A stretch of 64,000 nucleotides of DNA from Armatimonadota bacterium. GTDB lineage: Bacteria > Armatimonadota > Zipacnadia > JAUWAU01. Of the stretch, positions 25,932-33,678 are shown in pieces. Numbering within the stretch: position 1 is the first letter of the stretch; the number at the start of each line of letters is the position of its first letter. The notes below the pieces were generated by a model. It was not told the origin of the DNA and did no database searches. It saw only the letters and a program-made list of their open reading frames with translations. Made by a program: the position numbers and the translations under genes. The DNA lies in the NCBI GenBank assembly GCA_030601885.1, contig JAUWAU010000006.1:124001-188000 (forward strand), given 5' to 3'.

Positions 25932-26891
25932 ATGCAAATCCGACACTCCGTCATCACCGGCTTCCTCGGGCGGCAGGTCGATCGGTTCACCGAGTATCAG
26001 CCGAGCCGGACCTTCGCCGAGAAGGTTGAGCTGGCGAAGCAGATCGAGGGGATACAGGGGCTGGAAGTCGTCTATCCGGTTGAGTTCGAGGACGTCGAGA
26101 AGTCCATCGAGCTGATCCGCGCGACCGGCCTGCAGGTGTCGGCAGTGAATCTGAACCTGAAGCAGGACCCGAAGTGGCGGCGTGGGTCGCTGACGTCTGC
26201 CGATCCGCAGCTCCGGGCAGACGCCGTGGCCGACATGCGGGCGGCCATGGACATCGCGGCAGAGCTGGGCGCGAAGCTGGTGACCTGCTGCCCACTTATC
26301 GATGGCCACGACTACGCCTTCCAGATCGACTACACCCAGCGTTGGCGCTGGTTCGTGGAGGGCGTGCGGGAGGGGGCGCAGCATCGGTCCGATGTGCGGG
26401 TGAGCATGGAGTACAAGTCGGCCGAGCCGCGAACGCGCACGATCCTGCCCGATTGCGGCCGCGCGCTGCACATGTGCAATCAGGTGGGCCTGGACAACGT
26501 CGGGGTGACGCTTGACCTCGGGCACGCCTTCGCCGCGGCCGAGGCGCCGGCCGAGTCGGTGTGCCTGCTGGAGGATGCCGGGCGGCTGTTCTACGTGCAC
26601 TTCAACGACAACCCGCGCGACTGGGACTGGGACATGCTGCCGGCGTCGGTGCACCTCTGGGACTTCGTCGAGACGCTGTTCTACCTGGACAAGCTCGGCT
26701 GGGACGGGTGGTTCGCGTACGACGTCGTGACGAAGCAGGGCGATCCGGTGGAGAGCTTCAGCGCGACGATCAAGATCGTCAACGCGCTCCACAGGATGCT
26801 GGACAAGCTCGGGCGCGACAAGCTGCAGGAGCTGATTGACGAGGGCATCCCGGCGCGGGCCTTTGAGTACCTGGTGACCTCGCTCGCGTAG
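25932..26891 (+). CDS. Sugar-phosphate isomerase/epimerase-like TIM barrel 2
   Basis: A 319-residue paralog of the preceding gene. The start at 25932 has a GAGAGGG upstream. The same motifs occur: GLEVVYPVEFEDVEKSIELI, LVTCCPLIDGHDYAFQIDY, VSMEYKSAEPRTR, NVGVTLDLGHAFAAAE, FYVHFNDNPRDWDWDMLP and DGWFAYDVVTKQG. The metal-binding Glu/Asp/His pattern is intact, so both copies should be active. The tandem pair plus kinase resembles otnI/otnK-type D-erythronate or D-threonate catabolism; the doubling of the isomerase suggests two consecutive isomerisations or substrate divergence. Confidence 0.87.
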   Translation: MQIRHSVITGFLGRQVDRFTEYQPSRTFAEKVELAKQIEGIQGLEVVYPVEFEDVEKSIELIRATGLQVSAVNLNLKQDPKWRRGSLTSADPQLRADAVADMRAAMDIAAELGAKLVTCCPLIDGHDYAFQIDYTQRWRWFVEGVREGAQHRSDVRVSMEYKSAEPRTRTILPDCGRALHMCNQVGLDNVGVTLDLGHAFAAAEAPAESVCLLEDAGRLFYVHFNDNPRDWDWDMLPASVHLWDFVETLFYLDKLGWDGWFAYDVVTKQGDPVESFSATIKIVNALHRMLDKLGRDKLQELIDEGIPARAFEYLVTSLA

Positions 26892-26899
26892 TGTGTGGG

Positions 26900-26940
26900 C
26901 CAGGCAGCTTGCCTGGCGAATCGCGGGCTGGCAGCCCGCG
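26900..26940. repeat. Double palindrome ahead of the acid-sugar kinase
   Basis: Two stacked palindromes (CCAGGCA/TGCCTGG, 26900-26916, and CGCGGGCTG/CAGCCCGCG, 26922-26940) lie just before the ribosome-binding site of the kinase. They could modulate its translation, but also match the general repeat habit of the window. Confidence 0.7.
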
Positions 26941-26959
26941 CCACACGGGAGGCATCCCG

Positions 26960-28366
26960 ATGGTGCTATGCCGGTCTGAGTTGATGGCCTCCCTGCCGTC
27001 CGAATGGCCGGAGGAGGGCATGCGCGCACGCATCCGCGCGAGCGTGGAGCACTCGCGCGAGACGCTGGTGACCATCGACGACGACCCGACGGGCTGCCAG
27101 ACGGTGCACGACGTGCCGGTGCTGACCGTGTGGAGCGTCGAGGCGCTTCAGCGGGAGCTGGAGGCCGGCGAGCCCGTCGTCTTCGTGCTCACGAACTCGC
27201 GGTCGCTTCCACAGCCCGAAGCCGTGGCAGTGAACCGGGAGATCGCCGCGAACCTGGCGGCCGCCGCCAAAGCCACCGGGCGTCGCCCGGTGGTGCTGAG
27301 CCGCAGCGATTCCACTCTCCGAGGCCACTTCCCCGCCGAGACCGATGCTCTGTCGGAGGCGCTCGGGCCCTTCGAGGGCCTGCTCATCGCGCCGTACTTC
27401 CTCGAGGGCGGGCGGCTGACCATCGGCGACGTGCACTACGTGCAGCAGGCGGAGGAGCTCATTCCGGCCGCCGAGACGGAACTGGCGAAGGATCCGTCCT
27501 TTGGCTACACCAGCTCCAATCTGCGGCAGTGGGTGGAGGAGAAGAGCGGCGGCCGATGGCGGGCTGACGACGTTGCGTCCATCGGCATCGGGGACGTCCG
27601 CGAAGGAGGGCCGGAGCGTGTGGCCGACATCCTGCGTGGGGTCACGGGCGGCGTGCCAGTCGTCGTCAACGCCGCGTCCGATAGGGACCTGGAGGTGGTG
27701 ATCCTCGGCCTGCTGGCGGCGGAGGCGGAGGGAAAGCGCTTCCTCTATCGCACTGCAGCATCCTTCGTCAAAGTTCGCGGCGGCGTGACCGACCGGGAAC
27801 TGCTCTCACCAGACGAGCTGCGCGGCGGCAGGGATGCCGGCGGGCTGACTATCGTCGGCTCCTATGTGCAGCGCAGCACGGCACAACTGGAGCGGCTGCT
27901 GAAGCTGCCGGATATCGAAGCCCTCGAGCTGGAAGTGCCCGCGGTCCTGGCCCCTAGCCGCCGCGATGCCGCCGTCTCCCGGATCGCTGCGGAGGCATCG
28001 GAGGCCCTGACGTGCGGCCGCGATGCGGTGGTGTTCACCAGCCGCGAGCACATCAGCGGCGACGACGCGGCCGAATCACTGCGCATCGCCGCCGCCGTCT
28101 CCGAGGCACTCGTGGAGGTAGTGCAGCGGCTGGAGGTGGCGCCGCGGTACCTCATCGGCAAAGGCGGCATCACGGCGCACGATGTGGCCACGAGGGGCCT
28201 GCACGTAGAGCGCGCCGTCGTGATGGGCCAGATAGCGGCCGGCGTGCCCGTCTGGCGCCTCGGCGACGAGAGTAAGTTTCCCGGCCTCGCCTACGTCGTT
28301 TTCCCCGGCAACGTCGGCACCGAAGAGACGCTGGCCGAAGTGGTCACGGCGCTGCGAGACGCGTGA
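26960..28366 (+). CDS. Four-carbon acid-sugar kinase (OtnK/DUF1537 family)
   Basis: A 468-residue kinase starting at 26960, with GGGAGG 7 bases upstream. N-terminal domain: ETLVTIDDDPTGCQTVHDVPVLT, the DDxTG motif, and SRSDSTLRGHFPAE. C-terminal nucleotide domain: YLIGKGGITAHDVATRGL, VWRLGDESKFPGLAYVVFPGNVG. This family phosphorylates 3-oxo-tetronate or related four-carbon acid sugars before cleavage by an aldolase (OtnC or GarL type), which is not found nearby. It is longer than the usual 420 residues, mainly at the N-terminus. With the two upstream isomerases it forms a likely sugar-acid catabolic operon. Confidence 0.87.
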   Translation: MVLCRSELMASLPSEWPEEGMRARIRASVEHSRETLVTIDDDPTGCQTVHDVPVLTVWSVEALQRELEAGEPVVFVLTNSRSLPQPEAVAVNREIAANLAAAAKATGRRPVVLSRSDSTLRGHFPAETDALSEALGPFEGLLIAPYFLEGGRLTIGDVHYVQQAEELIPAAETELAKDPSFGYTSSNLRQWVEEKSGGRWRADDVASIGIGDVREGGPERVADILRGVTGGVPVVVNAASDRDLEVVILGLLAAEAEGKRFLYRTAASFVKVRGGVTDRELLSPDELRGGRDAGGLTIVGSYVQRSTAQLERLLKLPDIEALELEVPAVLAPSRRDAAVSRIAAEASEALTCGRDAVVFTSREHISGDDAAESLRIAAAVSEALVEVVQRLEVAPRYLIGKGGITAHDVATRGLHVERAVVMGQIAAGVPVWRLGDESKFPGLAYVVFPGNVGTEETLAEVVTALRDA

Positions 28367-28457
28367 AGGCAGTGGCACTTATCTCACTCGGTGCTCTCGG
28401 TGTACTCTGTGGCAACTATCCTTTACTGACTACTCGGGCGTGGAGGTCTGGACTGCC

Positions 28458-28766
28458 ATGATCCTTCACGGCATTGAGATATCACGTGATCGAATGGCGG
28501 ATTTCTGCCGGCGGAACAAGATCCGCAAACTGGCCCTGTTCGGCTCCATTCTGCGGGACGATTTTACACCCGAGAGCGACATCGACGTGCTGGTGGAGTT
28601 CAAACCGGAGGCCAGAGTCGGCTTCTTCAAGCTGTTCGCCATCGAGGAGGAGTTCTCGGGGATCCTCGGAGGACACCCCGTCGAGATCAACACGTGCAAG
28701 TCTGTGGACAAGTACATCCGCGACGAAGTATTGGCGGAGGCACAGGTGCTGTATGCGGAGGAATGA
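28458..28766 (+). CDS. MNT-type nucleotidyltransferase (antitoxin-like)
   Basis: A 102-residue small nucleotidyltransferase starting at 28458. The GSxxRxDxxxxSDxDxLV signature is present (LALFGSILRDDFTPESDIDVLVEF). Such proteins are the MntA antitoxins of HEPN/MNT systems, where they AMPylate a HEPN RNase toxin. The HEPN gene that normally follows is missing; the next recognisable sequence is a transposase tail, so the toxin may have been lost to insertion. Confidence 0.85.
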   Translation: MILHGIEISRDRMADFCRRNKIRKLALFGSILRDDFTPESDIDVLVEFKPEARVGFFKLFAIEEEFSGILGGHPVEINTCKSVDKYIRDEVLAEAQVLYAEE

Positions 28767-28789
28767 TCCCTGTCGCCGGTGCGGTCCGC

Positions 28790-29004
28790 TCACTCTCTGC
28801 GCGGGAATTGGGGGCTGGGAAGCTCGCACCAAGCGGACCGACGACAATATGCCCGTGCACAGCTTCCAGAGCCTACTCAAGGACCTGGCCACAATCGTCA
28901 AGAACACCATTCAACCCCGGCCCCACGCCCCTACCTTCGAGAAGGTCACACGGCCTACGCCACTACAGCAACGGGCACTGGATCTGCTGGGTGTGAAGCT
29001 GTAA
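28790..29004 (+). pseudogene. Transposase C-terminal fragment (IS4/IS1634-like)
   Basis: The last 51 codons (28849-29001) read MPVHSFQSLLKDLATIVKNT and end FEKVTRPTPLQQRALDLLGV-KL. This resembles the C-terminus of IS1634/IS4-group transposases (VHSF...LL..L...V.N, ...RPTPLQ.RAL.LL). The upstream portion of the frame lies over the nucleotidyltransferase gene and does not look like transposase, so the N-terminal part is gone. No terminal repeats were recognised. The block up to the next gene (29005-29282) holds nothing else that I can identify. Confidence 0.65.
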
Positions 29005-29282
29005 TGTAGCCAGTAGCGCCACATCCCCATTCGCCCAAGAATGGGCCAGAATCAGCCGCAGAGCACAACCAGAAGCGATTCGCACACTTCCCAGCGTGGG
29101 AACTTCGGCTTAGGCGCTATGCGAGTTCGCGGATTTCTCCGCCTCTCAATTGTAGGGAAGAGGAGGGCCACCCGAATGATAGCACAGCGCGCGAGTTCGG
29201 GTAATGGCTATTCGGGTGTGCTCGCTCCCACCGGGAAGGGAAACGCGAGGCGGCCATTGAATGCGGGCCAGGAGGGCTGGTG

Positions 29283-30989
29283 ATGTTGCCGTATATTGTG
29301 GCCTTCACATCTGTCTTACTGCTTCTCTTAACAGTAGCCATCGCTCAAGATGCGCCGAACGCCGCACGGCCCGGCGAGTCCGTGCTCGAGCGCCCCACGC
29401 TGCTGTGCCTGGGCGTGCGGTGGCGCATCGACGGCGATGCCAATGGCAATGCCACTGTCACCGTTGCATACCGACGAGTCGGCGAGGAGGAGTGGCGCGA
29501 TGGGCTTGCGCTGTTCCGTGTCGAGGCGGACAAGATGCTGGCAGAGCTCCCCCAGGGGTCAGCACTGCTCGCCGGGAGCGTACTCGACCTTGAGCCCGGG
29601 ACCCACTATGAGATACGGCTGCGGCTTCGCGATCCCGACGGGGGCGATACCGAGCGAGTGCTGAAGGCGACCACTCGCGTCGAGCCACACGCGTCGCCCG
29701 ATGGCCGCACGCTGCACGTCGTGCCCGGCACGGGCGGCGGCGCGGGCACGAGAGCCGATCCCTTCAGAGGGCTGGCGGCAGCGGAGGCGGCGGCTCAGGC
29801 CGGAGATATCCTCCTGCTGCATGCGGGCGTGTATCCGGGGACCTGGACGGTGAGGAAGAGCGGGGAGGCGGGGCGGCCTATCGTGTGGCGCGGCGCCGGC
29901 GATGGGGAGGCGATCATCGACGGCGGCGGAGCGGAGCGGGCCATCAGCACGAACCGAGTGCGCCACGTGTTCTACGAGGGGCTCTCGGTGCGCAATGCGC
30001 GATGGGGTATCGTGGGGCACGGCGCCTCGGACCTGGTGGTGCGGCGCTGCCATATCTACGATGTGAACAGCGGGCTGACGGCGAGGCGCCAGGATGCGCC
30101 GATGACGGACTTCTTCGTCGCGGACAACCTCATTGAGGGCCCGTCCACATGGCCGCGCACGAAGGGCATCGAGTCGGCGGAGGGGGTCGAGGTCGCGGGC
30201 GAGGGGCACGTGGTGTGCTACAACCGCATCCGTGGCTTCGCCGATGCGGTCTCGATCTTCCATAGCCCGCCGAGCAATGCCATCGACTTCTACAACAACG
30301 AGATCTCGGAGTGCACCGACGACGGCATCGAGATGGATTACGGGGAGCAGAACGTGCGGTGCTTTCGGAATCGGCTGACCAACTGCTTCCAGGGCATCAG
30401 CACACAGCCGCTCCATGGCGGGCCGTGCTACATCTTCCGGAACGCGATGTACAACATCCAGGTCGAGCCCTTCAAGATGCACAATAGTCCGTCGGGTGCC
30501 ATCATGTACCACAACACGTCCGTCAAGTCCGGCATGCCGCTGGTGATGTCCGCCAGCGCCAGCAATTGCGTGTACCGCAACAACATCTTCATCGGCACCG
30601 ACGCCAACTATGCCATGGAGTTCACCGGGCGGATGCGCGACTGCGACTTCGACTACGATGGGTTCGGCGGCGGGACGCTGGGGATGTTCGCCAAGTGGAA
30701 CGGGGTGCGGTACCGGACGCTTGAGGACACGCGGAAGAGCGGCGCGCTCGAGGCGCACGGGGTGTGGGTGAACCCGGCGACGGCCTTCGCCAACGGCGTC
30801 CTGCCGCCGACCGATGTGACCATCCAGTTCCCCATCGACGTGAACGACCTGCGGCTGAGCCCGCGCAGCGACGCCATCGACAAAGGCACGGTGCTGCCCA
30901 ATATCAACGATGGATTCGCGGGGACCGCGCCGGATCTTGGGGCCTACGAGCTTGGCCAGTCGTTGGCCCACTGCGGACCGCGGAGGTAA
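29283..30989 (+). CDS. Secreted right-handed beta-helix protein
   Basis: A 568-residue secreted protein. The start at 29283 has GGAGG 7 bases upstream (a GTG one codon earlier is possible). A signal peptide (VLLLLLTVAIA) is followed by a fibronectin-III-like domain (RPTLLCLGVRWRIDGDANGN...GTHYEIRLRL) and then a long parallel beta-helix: DGRTLHVVPG, GDILLLHAGVYPGTW, AIIDGGG, YEGLSVRNARWGIVG, ... NNEISECTDDGIEMDYGEQN. This matches the right-handed beta-helix group used by polysaccharide lyases and binding proteins. Catalytic residues are not obvious. Probably acts on extracellular glycans. Confidence 0.85.
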   Translation: MLPYIVAFTSVLLLLLTVAIAQDAPNAARPGESVLERPTLLCLGVRWRIDGDANGNATVTVAYRRVGEEEWRDGLALFRVEADKMLAELPQGSALLAGSVLDLEPGTHYEIRLRLRDPDGGDTERVLKATTRVEPHASPDGRTLHVVPGTGGGAGTRADPFRGLAAAEAAAQAGDILLLHAGVYPGTWTVRKSGEAGRPIVWRGAGDGEAIIDGGGAERAISTNRVRHVFYEGLSVRNARWGIVGHGASDLVVRRCHIYDVNSGLTARRQDAPMTDFFVADNLIEGPSTWPRTKGIESAEGVEVAGEGHVVCYNRIRGFADAVSIFHSPPSNAIDFYNNEISECTDDGIEMDYGEQNVRCFRNRLTNCFQGISTQPLHGGPCYIFRNAMYNIQVEPFKMHNSPSGAIMYHNTSVKSGMPLVMSASASNCVYRNNIFIGTDANYAMEFTGRMRDCDFDYDGFGGGTLGMFAKWNGVRYRTLEDTRKSGALEAHGVWVNPATAFANGVLPPTDVTIQFPIDVNDLRLSPRSDAIDKGTVLPNINDGFAGTAPDLGAYELGQSLAHCGPRR

Positions 30990-31197
30990 CCTTAGGCCCT
31001 GGTGCCCCAGCGCGTGCCTGCTGTGACGGTGTGCCGCGAGGGGTGTCGGCTTGCGGGTAAGAGGAGGGCCAGGATCTGGGGGCGAACGGCAGGGGCGGGC
31101 GCGTCGTAGTCTTGGCCGGGGCGTCGGCTGATCTGAGCGGCGACAGGCTTGCGCGGCTTGATCGCGGCTGCGGGTCTCGCAGGGAGGGAACAGCGCG

Positions 31198-33537
31198 ATG
31201 GCGACGACCGTCGAGCAGCATTGCGTCTCGTGTAACGTGCGCGCCCACCGGGTGGCTCACTTGCTCGACGCGGACGGCGACTACGAGCAGGCGCGCAAGG
31301 TCACGCAGTTTGGGAGCTTCCGCTGGGGCGGCATATTCAGCGTGGCTGTTCCCCTGCGGGACGGAGAGATCGATGCGGAGTGGTGGGAGTTCCTGAGGTG
31401 GTACGACCCGGATCTCATTTACATCCACAGTCGTGAGCACCCCGATCTCTGCGAGCCCACTGATCATGGCCTGCTGCCCTTCCGTGTCATCTCGCCCAAC
31501 CCCCCATTTCACACCGCCTATCCTGCGCTGATGGATCCGACCGAGTGGTTGCCATTTGAGCCATTGCCCCAGGCGGCGCTGCGGGAGTCGGAGGCGAGGC
31601 GGGGAAACGTTCCCCTTCGGAACTGGCGGGCGATCGAGACGGAGGGGGCGCCCCAGCGAGACTTCGTGGAAGCCAACGTTGGGGTGGTGCACGGGGAGGC
31701 AGGCTGGAGCGATCTTTCGGAACTCGGCGTGAGGCGCTTGACCCTTGAGCGGGAGCGGCCGCTGTGGGGGCTTGCCCGCGCGGACATAGAAACAGCCCAG
31801 CTGTGGCAGACAGGCCTGCAGTTGAGTCGGTGCGTTGGGCGCGGGGCGTCCAGCAAGGAGCTCCTTCTGCTGGAGTTGCGGGCGCTGCTCGTCGTGTCCG
31901 AGGAACCCAACCTGGAGGATTTCTGCCTGTTCTGGTCGAGCCGGGCGAGCCGAATCGGGCGGCACCCGGTGTATTGGATGCCCCTCGAATCAGCGGGCGC
32001 GATCCCTTCCCACGTCGAACGGCTCCTCGGCTACGACCCGCAAGACCGCGCCGGGACGACCGGCATCGGACTCACGAGCGCAACTCTGTCGCAACAGCAA
32101 CTGGCGAAGCTGAGCAAGAGTGCGCGGCGGCCTCTCGACCCGTACCAGGTTGTCCGCCCGGCCCAGCTCCTTGCCGAACTGCCGGGCGACCCGGATTTCA
32201 GCACGCCCAGCCGCGTCGCGGGATGCCCCGTAGGGCGAGAAGGGGCCAGCTTCCCCGTCCCGGAGCCTGGGCCAGAGTTTATGCGCCCCGATAGCTCTCC
32301 GGGCAGCTGGGTGGTCGACATCGAGCTGCAAGCCCTCGGGGCGGTCGGCCAAGGCGTGCGCTTCCCGGTGTCGCCTGGGCTAGCGAATGCCATGCTCCGG
32401 GCGGAGTCAGCCCTGGGAGCCGGGCGCGGTCAAGAGACGCAGTGTCGCGTAATGCGCGATGGGCGGCTCTGCCTGGCGGTTGCCGCCCACCATTTCAGCA
32501 TATTCGTTCGGGTAACCGAGCCGCTGGCGGTCTTCCGACACGCACTGCAGGCCCCATCATTCAGGTGGGGCATGGAGGGGCACCACAAGCCCCGTGCATA
32601 CAGGACGGTAGAACGGTCGCACGCCGGCGTCGGTGCAATCCACCTCTCGACTAGGGTCGCCGGGTGGGCGGAGGTGCGACAGTTGCTCAGGCGCGAGGGC
32701 GAACTGCAGCCCCTACTGCGCAAGCCGTGCAGCCCGCGGCAACTCGCCGACATGTCGGGGGCCGAGCAGGAATGCATTGAACAATCGCTACTGCCCTTCC
32801 TGGTCGAGAGGCGAATCGTGCTACAGGGCTGCCGGCTAAGGTGCGAACACTGCCAGACGCGTCAGTGGTACCCGCTCGAGGACGTCGGGCAGGACTACCG
32901 GTGCAGCGCGTGCCTGAGAGTCAACCAGACCCCCTACAGCCCGGAACAGAGCTACAGGCTCGCCCCGCTTGCACACAGGGCGCTACACGAAAACCAGCTA
33001 GTGCCGCTCGCCGCGCTCGCCCTCCTCGCGGGAGAGGCGAAGAGAGATTTCCTCTGGGTGCCCGAACTCCGCCTGGAGGACCCCGTGGCCGCGGGCCTCC
33101 CGGAGACTGACCTTGACATATCCTGTGTGCGTGACGGCGATCTCATCCTAGGCGAGGCAGCGCGGGAGGGGGGCTTCAGCACCACCGACGTGCGGAAGCT
33201 CAAATCGCTCGCCCGCCTGCTTCGCCCAGCCGAAATCGTCTTCGCGGTTATGCGTCCCAAGTTGAGGCCGAAGGACCAGCAGCGAATCCGGCAAGTCGAA
33301 GAGGGCGTCGCCGCGTACGGGACAAAGGTGGCCGTTTTTCTAGAGCACCACCTGCTGAGGGGGAGGAGGGATGCCACGCGGCTCCCTCTCTTTGCGGGGA
33401 CTCGCCCGACCCGGATTCTACATCGGGGAACATCCGGCTGCGGGCCCAGCACGCGCGGCGTGCTGTTCGATGATTACGACGAGGCGATGAAGCAGGGCTA
33501 CCGGCCGTGCCGCGTGTGCAGGCCCCGCCGTTCCTGA
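31198..33537 (+). CDS. Large orphan zinc-ribbon protein with nuclease-like and Ada-like modules
   Basis: A 779-residue protein that I cannot assign to a named family. Start: ATG at 31198 with GGAGGG 10 bases upstream. No signal peptide or membrane segment is visible, so it is cytoplasmic. Residues 1-540 show no clear domain, though the opening MATTVEQHCVSCNVRAHRV contains CVSC. Residues 549-572 form a zinc ribbon (Cys 549, 552, 569, 572) followed by WYPL (557-560). Residues about 636-690 (ETDLDISCVRDGDLILGEAA, then FSTTDVRKLKSLARLL) resemble the D-(x)n-E-x-K core of PD-(D/E)XK restriction-type nucleases (Asp640, Glu653), but the lysine is replaced (EAAR). The C-terminus (His742, Cys748, GYRPCRVCRP with Cys771 and Cys774) is an Ada-like metal-binding motif. 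It stands alone. Confidence 0.8.
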   Translation: MATTVEQHCVSCNVRAHRVAHLLDADGDYEQARKVTQFGSFRWGGIFSVAVPLRDGEIDAEWWEFLRWYDPDLIYIHSREHPDLCEPTDHGLLPFRVISPNPPFHTAYPALMDPTEWLPFEPLPQAALRESEARRGNVPLRNWRAIETEGAPQRDFVEANVGVVHGEAGWSDLSELGVRRLTLERERPLWGLARADIETAQLWQTGLQLSRCVGRGASSKELLLLELRALLVVSEEPNLEDFCLFWSSRASRIGRHPVYWMPLESAGAIPSHVERLLGYDPQDRAGTTGIGLTSATLSQQQLAKLSKSARRPLDPYQVVRPAQLLAELPGDPDFSTPSRVAGCPVGREGASFPVPEPGPEFMRPDSSPGSWVVDIELQALGAVGQGVRFPVSPGLANAMLRAESALGAGRGQETQCRVMRDGRLCLAVAAHHFSIFVRVTEPLAVFRHALQAPSFRWGMEGHHKPRAYRTVERSHAGVGAIHLSTRVAGWAEVRQLLRREGELQPLLRKPCSPRQLADMSGAEQECIEQSLLPFLVERRIVLQGCRLRCEHCQTRQWYPLEDVGQDYRCSACLRVNQTPYSPEQSYRLAPLAHRALHENQLVPLAALALLAGEAKRDFLWVPELRLEDPVAAGLPETDLDISCVRDGDLILGEAAREGGFSTTDVRKLKSLARLLRPAEIVFAVMRPKLRPKDQQRIRQVEEGVAAYGTKVAVFLEHHLLRGRRDATRLPLFAGTRPTRILHRGTSGCGPSTRGVLFDDYDEAMKQGYRPCRVCRPRRS

Positions 33538-33678
33538 GCCGGTTGGCGCTGCCGGAGGGCGCGCGCCCCGGGTGCGCTGCGGACCCATGATTCCGGCTGC
33601 CGGGAGAGGAGCGCACGGCCTTCTCGCCCCAGACGCTGAAGCCGTAGGCGTGCTTGCCGGCGCGTAGTCCCTGGTGCT

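Noticed and set aside
28767..28848. HEPN toxin following the MNT protein
   Set aside because: No frame with the HEPN RxxxxH motif exists there; the sequence leads into a transposase tail.
29559..30971. Long minus-strand frame opposite the beta-helix gene
   Set aside because: Shadow frame without a start signal or recognisable domain.
30990..31197. A regulatory RNA or partner gene ahead of the orphan zinc-ribbon protein
   Set aside because: Only a ribosome-binding site is visible; no hairpin, repeat or small frame stands out.
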